In this document: positions 8,358-15,010 of the stretch, piece by piece
How the letters are laid out: each line of letters opens with the position of its first letter
Numbering within the stretch: the stretch's first letter is position 1
Notes under the pieces: model-generated
Database searches by the model: none
What the model was told of the DNA's origin: nothing
What the model saw: the letters and a program-made list of their open reading frames with translations, nothing else
Made by a program: the position numbers and the translations under genes
From: Tenacibaculum finnmarkense genomovar ulcerans
GTDB lineage: Bacteria > Bacteroidota > Bacteroidia > Flavobacteriales > Flavobacteriaceae
Direction of reading: 5' to 3'
DNA length: 37,503 nucleotides
Assembly (NCBI RefSeq): GCF_900239495.1
Contig: NZ_OENE01000035.1
Location: 1-37,503, forward strand

Positions 8358-8648
8358 ATGAAACTAAATCAGTCAGAGAAATTAGCATTAAAAACGATTA
8401 GAAATATTCTTGTAGCCATAGAAAATGGCAACGAAATTACAGTTACAAGTGCCGAACAAAACGCCATAATTAAATTAATAGGTGTTAATTTGAAAGAAAT
8501 AACTGTTAGAAAGAAAGAAGTAAAATCATTTGTGAGAGGTAAAGATAATTTTAAAATAATATTCAAAAAACCTTTTGCAGATTGGCACGAAGCAAATCAA
8601 ATCAAATCTTACGGTTTTTTTCCGTTTCAGGTTAAAGAATTAATGTAA
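8358..8648 (+). CDS. hypothetical protein, 96 aa
   Basis: Not recognised. The soluble 96-residue product opens MKLNQSEKLALKTIRNILVAIENGNEITVTSAEQNAI, a helical start, and ends with a basic, aromatic-rich part (FADWHEANQIKSYGFFPFQVKEL). It starts three bases after the TM/zinc-finger gene, so the two are probably co-translated. Just downstream (8649-8674) lies a relic of a zinc-finger gene end, so this gene may have been inserted into, or left by recombination in, a tandem copy of that family. Confidence 0.6.
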   Translation: MKLNQSEKLALKTIRNILVAIENGNEITVTSAEQNAIIKLIGVNLKEITVRKKEVKSFVRGKDNFKIIFKKPFADWHEANQIKSYGFFPFQVKELM

Positions 8649-8671
8649 ATGAACCCTAAAAATATTAAGGA

Positions 8672-8764
8672 ATGACAGTATCAATAATAATAGCATTTAC
8701 CTGTGGTATTGTTGCTATACTACTTATGATTATAATTTTAGTTGTAATCATTCATGAAAAATAA
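8672..8764 (+). CDS. single-TM micro-protein, 30 aa
   Basis: The reading frame encodes MTVSIIIAFTCGIVAILLMI followed by a short hydrophobic run ending HEK: one membrane helix and almost nothing else. AAGG lies just before the ATG. Such tiny membrane proteins are frequent in phage early operons (holin-like or stress peptides), but nothing more specific can be claimed. Confidence 0.5.
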   Translation: MTVSIIIAFTCGIVAILLMIIILVVIIHEK

Positions 8765-8792
8765 ATAATTTAACCCAAAATCAATAGAAAAT

Positions 8793-9059
8793 ATGAGTAA
8801 TGACAACATTCAAAACAACATCGTTTATTTTTTAACAGACACGAAAATAACCGAAAATAACGAAACAAGAATCGTTTATAAAATAGTCGATGGAACGGAA
8901 CGATTAATAACGTCTCACGAATTTCATAAAGGAACTGTAAAAGAAGCTTCACAGTATGAAATGGAAGTAGAAATGAACAAAGGATATTGCGATTGGTACG
9001 CTAAAAATCGTGCTGTAATTCTGAAGCATTACCGAAATAAAAAACAAAATAAAAATTAG
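8793..9059 (+). CDS. hypothetical protein, 88 aa
   Basis: Not recognised. The 88-residue soluble product has a beta-rich N-terminal half (IVYFLTDTKITENNETRIVYKIVDGTERLITSHEF) and a charged helical C-terminus (YCDWYAKNRAVILKHYRNKKQNKN). It lies in the same rightward operon, 28 bp after the micro-protein and 5 bp before the next gene. Confidence 0.6.
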   Translation: MSNDNIQNNIVYFLTDTKITENNETRIVYKIVDGTERLITSHEFHKGTVKEASQYEMEVEMNKGYCDWYAKNRAVILKHYRNKKQNKN

Positions 9060-9064
9060 AAAGT

Positions 9065-9478
9065 ATGTTAAGAAAATTAATAGTAAAGTATTTTGCGTTA
9101 AGTTATATAACCAAAATTTTCGGAAAAGAAATTTATATGTTAAGAGGTGCTACACCTCTTAGCATTTCTTTTAGTTTAGTAATGATAGGTGCATTTTTCG
9201 ACAATGACTATTTATATTATACCGCTTTTACAGCATTTATCGTATTTGTATATATAGGATTTATTTATTTTAGAAGCTCTAAAAATGCGGTAAAATGGGA
9301 TGAATTGGACGATGTTCAAAAAAGAATATTCTATAATATAACACCTGTTTTTTTAGATGATAAAAAACGAATAGAGGGAACTATTTTAAATGATAGGAAA
9401 GTACACAATTCTCCAATTTTTCTAATTATAAACATTGTTTTTTGGGCAGCAGCACCAATAATTACAATGATAGTTTAA
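9065..9478 (+). CDS. small membrane protein, 137 aa
   Basis: Not assigned to a family. Three hydrophobic segments are visible: about 30-45 (LSISFSLVMIGAFF), 52-68 (YYTAFTAFIVFVYIGFIYF) and 118-137 (FLIINIVFWAAAPIITMIV). A soluble loop with DELDDVQKRIFYNITPVFLDDKK lies between the second and third. It begins 5 bp after the previous gene and is the last member of the compact early operon before the cassette region. Confidence 0.6.
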   Translation: MLRKLIVKYFALSYITKIFGKEIYMLRGATPLSISFSLVMIGAFFDNDYLYYTAFTAFIVFVYIGFIYFRSSKNAVKWDELDDVQKRIFYNITPVFLDDKKRIEGTILNDRKVHNSPIFLIINIVFWAAAPIITMIV

Positions 9479-9488
9479 AGCATAAAAA

Positions 9489-9509
9489 AACCACCCCGAA
9501 CGAGTGGTT
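9489..9509. terminator. weak hairpin, possible terminator
   Basis: AACCAC and GTGGTT form a 6-bp stem around nine bases. An A-run on the left gives a T-tract only on the minus strand, and no minus-strand gene is nearby. Its role after the membrane-protein gene is therefore uncertain. The rest of 9479-9604 shows nothing else supportable. Confidence 0.3.
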
Positions 9510-9604
9510 AAAAATTGCTATGAAAAATGAAAAAGTGAGTAGGAAAATACAAAAATCCAACCTGTTACAAATATAAGGAATTTATTTAAAATAGGTATTT
9601 AAAA

Positions 9605-9808
9605 ATGACAAAATCAATGCTTTCTGCTAAATTAAGATTCGTACCAGCTCAAAGGTTTAAAGAGGTTACTTGGAAAATAGTTTCAAAGAACAGGAAACGT
9701 CCTATTTCAGAAATTAAAAACATTAGAAATCTCTACAAAGGCGAAGCGGATGCTATTTTAAATTACTTTAACAGAGAAGTTATTGATATTGATGATCTAA
9801 ATATTTAA
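9605..9808 (+). CDS. hypothetical protein, 67 aa
   Basis: Not recognised. The 67-residue basic product (KLRFVPAQRFKEVTWKIVSKNRKRPISEIKNIRNLYKGEADAILNYF) has no membrane segment and could bind nucleic acid. It stands between the early operon and the first cassette hairpin at 9837. No GTTGGC-type cassette start precedes it, so it is more likely the last fixed gene before the array than a cassette itself. Confidence 0.5.
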   Translation: MTKSMLSAKLRFVPAQRFKEVTWKIVSKNRKRPISEIKNIRNLYKGEADAILNYFNREVIDIDDLNI

Positions 9809-9836
9809 AAATAAATAAGGTAGTATCTGAGTAATT

Positions 9837-9970
9837 AAAGCCAACGCATTAGCTATGTTTTGTTGCGTGTAAAATAGCGAGATTATCGCAAAACCTCGAA
9901 GAATTAAAATATAAACTAGAATACTAAAGTTAGCAGAATACAGCAATGAATTATAGCTTTTGTTGGCTTT
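9837..9970 (+). repeat. long attC-like junction hairpin A
   Basis: AAAGCCAAC (9837-9845) and GTTGGCTTT (9962-9970) are a perfect 9-bp inverted repeat. AGCTAT (9851) pairs with ATAGCT (9953), and GCGA/TCGC form an inner stem. At about 134 bases it is the size of the long attC type and shares its architecture with the junctions at 10419-10553 and 11101-11236. Confidence 0.65.
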
Positions 9971-9994
9971 AGTTTTTTCTCAAAAATTAAGATT

Positions 9995-10420
9995 ATGGAC
10001 TTAAAAAAAGAATTTAAGATAAAAGAAATAGACGGTCAGTTTTTTATATTCAAGGGTAATAAGAAATATAAAACTCACTGTTGCGAATCAGATAGTCACG
10101 GTAATGCTGTCGTTAGTAGAATTTATAAAAAGCATCTTGTTTTTAATACTTTAGAGTCTGCAAAAAAACATTTTACGGAATATGTATTAAATAATAAATC
10201 ATGTAAATATAGGGGATACACAATTCTGCATTTGTATGATTATTTCAAAAACCGAGAGCTTTTTTTATGCAAAGAAGATTATTACATACCTAAATATTAT
10301 AACGTTATGAGGCGTAAATATTGGCAAGGCTCTTTCGTTGATGGGGATTTAGAATATACAAAAAGAACCATTGATAAAATAATTACTCCAGATAAGCCTA
10401 AAGTTTATGATTTGAATTAA
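9995..10420 (+). CDS. cassette gene: hypothetical protein, 141 aa
   Basis: Not recognised. The soluble 141-residue product is rich in Lys, Tyr and Cys (KKYKTHCCESDSHGNAVVSR; ELFLCKEDYYIPKYYNVMRR). Several Cys and His residues could bind metal, but there is no standard finger. The ORF fills cassette 1, from 25 bases after the GTTGGCTTT start to a stop codon that overlaps the closing AAAGCCAAC. It has no evident promoter of its own, which is usual for cassette genes. Confidence 0.65.
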   Translation: MDLKKEFKIKEIDGQFFIFKGNKKYKTHCCESDSHGNAVVSRIYKKHLVFNTLESAKKHFTEYVLNNKSCKYRGYTILHLYDYFKNRELFLCKEDYYIPKYYNVMRRKYWQGSFVDGDLEYTKRTIDKIITPDKPKVYDLN

Positions 10421-10553
10421 AGCCAACGTGTTGCGTATAAGAATTGAAGCGGATAGATATGCAACCCTCATTGATGAGGGTAGGATAAAATAAATATTAA
10501 TAAAACACCGATAAGGCAATGAACCGCTTTTGTTTTTATACGGTGTTGTAAAT
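10419..10553 (+). repeat. long attC-like junction hairpin between cassettes 1 and 2
   Basis: Arms pair as CGTATA (10434) with TATACG (10537) and GAAGCGG (10446) with CCGCTTT (10524). An inner perfect hairpin CCCTCAT-TG-ATGAGGG lies at 10465-10480. The outermost bases do not match (AAAGCCAAC against GTTGTAAAT), because they belong to different cassettes. Confidence 0.65.
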
Positions 10554-10561
10554 TGTTTACG

Positions 10562-10714
10562 ATGAAAAAACTAAAAGAAAAATTTACTATTGCCTTAATT
10601 GTATTAGGATTCTGTGGCTTAATTTACGGAATTGGATATATAAAGTACAAAATCTGGAGAGCAGAACACCCACAAGCAAAAACTTGGACTTTCTTTGTGC
10701 CAAAAGGTAAGTAA
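10562..10714 (+). CDS. cassette gene: single-TM micro-protein, 50 aa
   Basis: The 50-residue product begins MKKLKEKFTIALIVLGF with one membrane segment (about 8-26), followed by a basic tail ending FFVPKGK. The gene fills cassette 2 almost completely: a 13-bp sequence GTAAATTGTTTAC occurs right before the ATG and again over the stop codon. The function is unknown; the signal-anchor topology is inferred from the basic N-terminus. Confidence 0.55.
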   Translation: MKKLKEKFTIALIVLGFCGLIYGIGYIKYKIWRAEHPQAKTWTFFVPKGK

Positions 10715-10718
10715 ATTG

Positions 10719-10793
10719 TTTACAACGTTTCACAGCTATGTACGTCGTATTTTTCCCGCAGGGAAAATATGCGACATAGGTGGTGTTGGCAAA
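10719..10793 (+). repeat. short attC-like junction hairpin B1
   Basis: CTATGT (10736) pairs with ACATAG (10774), and CCC-GCA-GGG at 10755-10763 forms the tip, with a bulged AC on the left arm. Unpaired bulges on one arm are an attC hallmark. The central 25 bases are identical to those of the hairpin at 25203-25275 in array 2. Confidence 0.65.
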
Positions 10794-10859
10794 TCGTTTT
10801 ATTCACAAGGTTTTTCATTCCGCCGATTTTAAAGGGAATGAGTTTAAATTCAAAATATT

Positions 10860-11063
10860 ATGAAAAGTAACGAATCAAGTGCATTAGGCGGTTTGGTGAT
10901 AGTAGGTATTATTGCGGTATTAATTTATTTATTATTCTCCTTCATAGATACACCGAAACCAGAAATAGTTGAAATAGACGGGTGTAAATATGAACGATAT
11001 AACTCATATGAAAATTACTCATTAGTACACTTAGAATCATGTGACAACAAAAAACATTACTAA
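10860..11063 (+). CDS. cassette gene: single-TM protein, 67 aa
   Basis: The 67-residue product has one hydrophobic segment (about 9-29, ALGGLVIVGIIAVLIYLLFSFI) followed by a short polar domain with two Cys (GCKYERYNSYENYSLVHLESCD) that could form a disulfide outside the membrane. It lies in cassette 3 (10785-11109). A small hairpin TCATTCC/GGAATGA sits in the leader (about 10816-10841). The function is unknown. Confidence 0.55.
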   Translation: MKSNESSALGGLVIVGIIAVLIYLLFSFIDTPKPEIVEIDGCKYERYNSYENYSLVHLESCDNKKHY

Positions 11064-11100
11064 ACCATTTATACTCTTTTAACGATTTAGATTGGTAATG

Positions 11101-11236
11101 TTTGCCAACGGTCTACTTGTATGGTTTGTAGCGAGAGTAACCCACTAGATATAGTGGTTAAAATAAAATAATAAATTAAAAACAAAATATTAATAAAAGC
11201 AGAAGCCAGCTATAAATTATACAAATTGTTGGCAAA
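11101..11236 (+). repeat. long attC-like junction hairpin between cassettes 3 and 4
   Basis: TTTGCCAAC (11101-11109) and GTTGGCAAA (11228-11236) are a perfect 9-bp inverted repeat. TTGTAT pairs with ATACAA inside, and CCACTA-GATA-TAGTGG forms the inner hairpin. It is the third member of the long type. Confidence 0.65.
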
Positions 11237-11259
11237 TGCGGTAACAAGAGATAAAGATT

Positions 11260-11553
11260 ATGAAAATAGAAATTATAACACCTAAGCCTTATTTTAAAAT
11301 AGCAATGCAAGTTAGTCATCGTAGATTTCACGATACTAGAAAAAAACTTTGGGAAATAGGAGAAGATATAGATGAAAGTCAAGAAATTAGACAGGGTTAC
11401 GTTTCTGAAAAACTAGACTACGAAGGTGATTTAGAATCTATAAGAATTTATAACTGTAAAGAAACAGCTGAGTATATTAAGATTATAAAAAAAGAATTTG
11501 GTGTAGAACAGGATATTCCTAAAGGAATGGATATTGTATTCTCAGTATTGTAG
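11260..11553 (+). CDS. cassette gene: hypothetical protein, 97 aa
   Basis: Not recognised. The 97-residue product begins MKIEIITPKPYFKIAMQVSHRRFHDTRKKLWEIGEDIDESQEI and has an acidic C-terminal half; no membrane segment or known motif is seen. It fills cassette 4, from 24 bases after GTTGGCAAA to 3 bases before the closing TTTGCCAAC. The balanced alpha/beta composition suggests a folded soluble protein. Confidence 0.6.
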   Translation: MKIEIITPKPYFKIAMQVSHRRFHDTRKKLWEIGEDIDESQEIRQGYVSEKLDYEGDLESIRIYNCKETAEYIKIIKKEFGVEQDIPKGMDIVFSVL

Positions 11554-11555
11554 TG

Positions 11556-11597
11556 TTTGCCAACACTAATATAACTGTAATATTGCATAATATTTTT
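11556..11597 (+). repeat. terminal element of cassette array 1
   Basis: This element starts with TTTGCCAAC, which matches the start of cassette 4, but has no right-hand GTTGGC partner. Its roughly 38 bases closely resemble the end of array 2 at 25591-25629 (GCCAACAC, then an AATATA, GTAATA and CATAATA series). It is followed directly by a terminator. Confidence 0.6.
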
Positions 11598-11599
11598 TT

Positions 11600-11634
11600 A
11601 ACCGAACTATCAAATGATAGTTCGGTTTTTTTTT
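11600..11634 (+). terminator. strong rho-independent terminator
   Basis: A perfect 12-bp stem AACCGAACTATC/GATAGTTCGGTT with an AAAT loop is followed by a run of Ts. It closes the early/cassette transcript of element 1. Confidence 0.95.
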
Positions 11635-11672
11635 GTAAAAATAAAAGAACTTAAACGAAGCTAAACAACTTT

Positions 11673-11784
11673 AAAGGATACTAGCTCTTACTTGACGGTG
11701 TTAGCCGTTACTAAAGGATGCTAGCCTAAAATGATGTTTTTTTCTTGTTTTATTATTGCAGTATCAAATCAGATATAGTTGTAA
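11673..11784 (+). promoter_or_regulatory. upstream region of the transglutaminase operon
   Basis: AAAGGATACTAGC (11673-11685) and AAAGGATGCTAGC (11713-11725) are direct repeats 40 bp apart, suggesting an activator site. A TTG about 19 bases before TATAGTTG resembles a -33/-7 promoter whose transcript would begin close to the ATG at 11785. Confidence 0.45.
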
Positions 11785-13428
11785 ATGAATCAAGCAGAAT
11801 CTATAAATCAAGCATTATACAGGAACATTAAAAGTGGGCAACAATACGCTCATTTAATGCCTTATAGTAATTGTAGTAGTACCAAATTAACTACTGGAGA
11901 TACAAAAGCTGCAATTGATAATATGGCTATCTGGTCAAAGAAATATCAAAATCATACAAAAAATATTGCAGTAACTTTTGCAGGTAAAAGTACCAAAGAA
12001 ACCGCTATTTCTATCCACTCGTTTTTATACCATCATTTTCAATACAAAATAGATGGCTTAAATCAAGAGCTTAGAAGTCCAGCTTGTTCATGGGCAAGTC
12101 GTCAAAACGGCATAGACTGTAAAAGTTACTCAATTTTTGCAAGTACAATTCTTTTAAATTTAGGAATACATCATTTTTTACGACGTATCAAACAAAGTGC
12201 AACCGCTGGTTATTCGCACGTTTATGTAATTGTTCCAAAAAATCAAAAAAATCCAAAAAATCTAAAATCAGGATATTATACCATAGATGGAACTTTAGCA
12301 GGAATTAAAGAACCTGATTTTTATCAAAAATCAGATGTTTTTATGAGTGCTAAAACAAATAATCATGGTTTAGCAGGAGCAGCTAAACCAAAACACTTAC
12401 AAAAACAACAATCAAAAGGTGGGCAAGCTGCTGGAACTTGGCAAGGAGAACTTGTTAAAGGATTATTTGAAACATTAAAACCTGTTTTAGATGCAGCCGT
12501 TCAAGGATTAGTAGAGCATTTATTTGGATGCCCTGAACCTCAATACGAATTACCAATAATAAAATTAAGAATTGAACGAGATTTTAAAGTCAAATTAGAA
12601 AAAGAATTAGATGATTTAGATAGCGCTATTCTATATAATAATCGTCCACGAATACAGCATATTTTAAACAATATTTTAAAAGAATTAGATCTAGGAATAG
12701 CACACTTAAAAAGCGAAGCAGCATACAATGGAAACCACCAATGTATTGGTAAAACGTTAGCAATTTCTTTAAAATACATAGGAGATATAAAAAATATATT
12801 TGATAAGATATTTGAAAGTTTTATCAAGTCTAACGGTCGTTATTCCGTAGATGTTTTTACAAAAACCGCCACTTCATCTGATCGACTTTGGTATTTCGTC
12901 GTAGGAAATGCCGATAACCCTGTAAATGCAGAATATAGATTTGTAGTTCTTCGAAAAGCTAAAAGTAAGTACGGTATAGAACCAGTATTACCGTACGGAG
13001 AAGGAGACGAAACATTTAAAGAAATTTCGAATAAATGGCTTTCTGACAATAAAAATCATTTACGTATAAACTATGGAGATGGTCGTGAAATCAATTATCA
13101 AAAGGAAATAAGACCTTTAATTGACGAAATAGAAGAGTTACGAAAACAAGTTTATTTGGGTGGTCATAGCCTGTATTGGTTCGAACAACCTAAACAGCTA
13201 AAAATGTACAAAATATGGATCAAATACGATACAAAATACACTGATTTTTTAATCAAAGAAGCTAAAAGTTTACGTACAGCAAACGAATTAATGGTTCGTG
13301 ATTATCAAAAGAGGTTAAAATTTGAAATTAGTAAAGACAAGTCAATAAAAAAAAGAAAGTCATTAAAAAATAAAATCGGAATAGGTGCTGGTATCGCTGC
13401 TGCTAGTCTTTTGATTATCAAAATTTAA
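11785..13428 (+). CDS. large protein with transglutaminase-like cysteine peptidase domain
   Basis: The 547-residue product has a transglutaminase-fold triad in its N-terminal part: Cys112 (GIDCKSYSIFASTILLNLGI), His145 (YSHVYVIV) and Asp168 (YYTIDGT). A middle domain (about 210-500) is helical and charged. A hydrophobic C-terminus (about 528-547, GIGAGIAAASLLIIKI) could be a membrane anchor. Proteins of this fold cleave or cross-link peptides. In a phage-like element it could be a virion-associated lysin, a maturation protease or a structural cross-linker. It heads a tightly spaced operon that occupies the place where element 2 has its structural genes, so a virion role is a reasonable inference but is not proven. 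Confidence 0.7.
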   Translation: MNQAESINQALYRNIKSGQQYAHLMPYSNCSSTKLTTGDTKAAIDNMAIWSKKYQNHTKNIAVTFAGKSTKETAISIHSFLYHHFQYKIDGLNQELRSPACSWASRQNGIDCKSYSIFASTILLNLGIHHFLRRIKQSATAGYSHVYVIVPKNQKNPKNLKSGYYTIDGTLAGIKEPDFYQKSDVFMSAKTNNHGLAGAAKPKHLQKQQSKGGQAAGTWQGELVKGLFETLKPVLDAAVQGLVEHLFGCPEPQYELPIIKLRIERDFKVKLEKELDDLDSAILYNNRPRIQHILNNILKELDLGIAHLKSEAAYNGNHQCIGKTLAISLKYIGDIKNIFDKIFESFIKSNGRYSVDVFTKTATSSDRLWYFVVGNADNPVNAEYRFVVLRKAKSKYGIEPVLPYGEGDETFKEISNKWLSDNKNHLRINYGDGREINYQKEIRPLIDEIEELRKQVYLGGHSLYWFEQPKQLKMYKIWIKYDTKYTDFLIKEAKSLRTANELMVRDYQKRLKFEISKDKSIKKRKSLKNKIGIGAGIAAASLLIIKI

Positions 13429-13438
13429 ATATAAGTAT

Positions 13439-14158
13439 ATGAATTGTAATAAAAACAGTGGTAGCGAATCAGCGCAGTTATCGGGGTGGTGTAGTTCCTC
13501 CAAAATAGCTGGTAGATTAGAAGGAAAAACTAGAGATGTCTTAGGACGTAAAAGAACGGCAGATGCTAAATACAAAGCATTGGAAACTGGCGCAGAAGCG
13601 AATCAGTGGGCGAATCTTGAAAAAGAAGTCGAACGAACTGGGCGAATAATTAAAAAACTGCAAGTAGAATTACAGCAAGAACAAACAATTGCCGAATCTT
13701 TAGGTTTAGGCGCATTTTGTAAAAAAGCAAAAAGACGAAGAAAACACGCAGAAACGGCTTTACAATCTGCTGAAAATTCACTAGGTAAAGTACAGGGGCG
13801 AATTAATATTTTAAAGCAAAAACAAACTTTAGGTATTGATCGAGCTAATGAAATATTAGCAAGTAACAGTACGATTACCAGTTCGATAAAAACACAAATT
13901 CAAGCGGTAAAAACAAAAATAGCAAACTATAAAATAGAGCGAGATAACATCAAGAAAGCTAAAATTGCAGCAACTAAAACGGCACAAACAGCATCAAATA
14001 TGGTATCTATTAATTCAGCTAAAAAAATGAATACAGCAGGTTTTGGATCGTTTTTGTCAAAAGAAAATTTGCCTTTAATTATCGGTGGTGCTTTATTGTT
14101 TGGTGGCGTTGCTTATTTCAAAAACAAAAATTCACCAGTTAAAAAAGTAGTAGCATAA
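13439..14158 (+). CDS. coiled-coil protein with C-terminal membrane segment
   Basis: The 239-residue product has a Gly/Ser-rich start (NSGSESAQLSGWCSSSKIAGRLEGKTRDVLG), a long charged helical region (about 55-190) with heptad character, and a Gly-rich hydrophobic segment near the end (LPLIIGGALLFGGVAYF, about 210-226) with a basic tail. It lies 10 bp after the transglutaminase-like gene and overlaps the next gene by one base (TAATG). The Gly-patterned C-terminal helix resembles small phage membrane or capsid-associated proteins, but no family is recognised. Confidence 0.65.
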   Translation: MNCNKNSGSESAQLSGWCSSSKIAGRLEGKTRDVLGRKRTADAKYKALETGAEANQWANLEKEVERTGRIIKKLQVELQQEQTIAESLGLGAFCKKAKRRRKHAETALQSAENSLGKVQGRINILKQKQTLGIDRANEILASNSTITSSIKTQIQAVKTKIANYKIERDNIKKAKIAATKTAQTASNMVSINSAKKMNTAGFGSFLSKENLPLIIGGALLFGGVAYFKNKNSPVKKVVA

Positions 14159-14472
14159 TGGAAAGTAAATTAAATATATATGGTTTAGCAGGTGTTCCTG
14201 GTCGTGGTCGTGGTAGGTTTATGGATGGTAACGGTAGAGAGCAGTTTGGACGACCAACAAGCAGAAAACCGATCATAAAACGAAGACCAAAGACAAGGCA
14301 AGTAACTAGGAAATTAGTAAAAACAACAGGAGGCTTTAAACCTGCGAAAGTAACAACTTTACGTCTTGATTATGGGCGAATTAACAGCCAAGCAGAAATA
14401 AATAGAATAGTAGACTCGAATCCCTCGCGTACAACGTCATTAATTCCTGATTATCAAGGACTTACAAATTAA
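14158..14472 (+). CDS. short Arg/Gly-rich basic protein
   Basis: The 104-residue product has a GRGRGRFMDGNGREQFGRP stretch and then a strongly basic segment (RKPIIKRRPKTRQVTRKLVK), which suggests DNA or RNA binding or virion packing. It starts in the TAATG overlap with the preceding gene and is the last gene of element 1. Together with the two upstream genes it forms a coupled three-gene operon. No family is recognised. Confidence 0.6.
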   Translation: MESKLNIYGLAGVPGRGRGRFMDGNGREQFGRPTSRKPIIKRRPKTRQVTRKLVKTTGGFKPAKVTTLRLDYGRINSQAEINRIVDSNPSRTTSLIPDYQGLTN

Positions 14473-14473
14473 A

Positions 14474-14552
14474 ATACCGTGTTTTTTCGGTATGTAATGG
14501 TGCGTTTTTGGTGCGCGTTAAACGCTTGTAAACATATTATTTACAAGCGTTT
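14474..14552. terminator. paired hairpins between the convergent ends of the two elements
   Basis: A 6-bp ATACCG/CGGTAT hairpin follows the last gene of element 1. A perfect 13-bp stem (14520-14532 with 14540-14552, loop CATATTA) sits before the convergent minus-strand genes. T-tracts are poor, so termination strength is uncertain. This is the likely junction of the two elements. Confidence 0.55.
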
Positions 14553-14563
14553 ATGTAATGTAT

Positions 14564-14671
14564 TTACTCTTTTTCGGGGTCAATTTCTTCAAGCAAACGT
14601 TCTAAATCGTTTGCTAAATTGCCATTTTCCTCGCCGATAGTTAAAGTTATTGTAGTGGTGTTATCTTTCAT
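14564..14671 (-). CDS. acidic micro-protein, 35 aa
   Basis: A short reading frame encodes MKDNTTTITLTIGEENGNLA followed by NDLERLLEEIDPEKE. AAAAAGAAAA precedes the ATG, and the stop lies 12 bp before the 13-bp hairpin. It is the last gene of the leftward lipoprotein/repressor group. It is not recognised; it is supported by spacing and composition only. Confidence 0.4.
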   Translation of the reverse strand: MKDNTTTITLTIGEENGNLANDLERLLEEIDPEKE

Positions 14672-14690
14672 GTTTTCTTTTTATTAATAC

Positions 14691-14996
14691 TTAATATCCT
14701 CTAGGTATCGCAAACACATCATCTTTAAAAATAGTTACATCAAATATATCCGTGTAAAGTCTTATTTCACCGTTTTTAGCTTCCGCCTTAAAAATATGTT
14801 TAATGGTTGCTGTGGTTTTAAGTTTAGTGCTACGAATTGTATCAAGCTTGCTATAAGATAAAGGTGTGTATTGTTTTACTTCTGTATGTTTGTAAAAAGC
14901 ACTTATTTTCTCTTTTATTTTTTTGTTTACATCATTTTTTGAAACACAAGAAATGATGAATATTGTCGTTATAATTAATAAAAATATCTTCTTCAT
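14691..14996 (-). CDS. small predicted lipoprotein, 101 aa
   Basis: From the MKKIFLL start at 14996 the product has a lipoprotein signal peptide with Cys17 in IISC. An upstream ATG at 15020 would add eight residues before the signal and overlap the next gene. The mature part is a small charged domain (KKIKEKISAFYKHTEVKQYTPLSYSKLD), with no recognised family. It is 14 bp downstream of another lipoprotein gene and in the same operon as the repressor, so it may be expressed in the lysogen. Confidence 0.7.
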   Translation of the reverse strand: MKKIFLLIITTIFIISCVSKNDVNKKIKEKISAFYKHTEVKQYTPLSYSKLDTIRSTKLKTTATIKHIFKAEAKNGEIRLYTDIFDVTIFKDDVFAIPRGY

Positions 14997-15010
14997 TTCA
15001 ATATTTTTTA

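Larger units (their letters stand above)
9837..11597 (+). mobile_element. gene-cassette array 1 with attC-like hairpins
   Basis: Four small ORF units in one orientation are separated by hairpin elements. Each cassette begins with GTTG-type bases and ends with their exact complement: 9962-9970 with 10419-10427, 10545-10552 with 10719-10726, 10785-10793 with 11101-11109, and 11228-11236 with 11556-11564. The matching ends belong to the same cassette, even where the two arms of the junction hairpin do not match. That is the arrangement of integron cassettes (R' and R'' boxes of one attC). No integron integrase is seen in the window. Confidence 0.55.
896..14472. mobile_element. element 1: integrase-bearing satellite or non-tailed prophage
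   Basis: The block starts with a tyrosine integrase whose 3' end faces the host gene and runs to the end of the transglutaminase operon. It has an integrase, a CI-type repressor divergent from an HTH gene, a replicative primase-helicase, a cassette array and a terminal three-gene module, but no recognisable terminase, portal, capsid or tail gene. This resembles a phage satellite or a small non-tailed temperate phage. The left boundary probably lies in 825-895. The right boundary is placed at the convergent gene ends near 14473-14563; no matching att repeats were identified by eye. Confidence 0.55.

Noticed and set aside
9699..9711. GTCCTATTTC inside the 67-aa gene
   Set aside because: It is within coding sequence, lacks the AAAA end and has no TAnnTTTG at the fixed distance.
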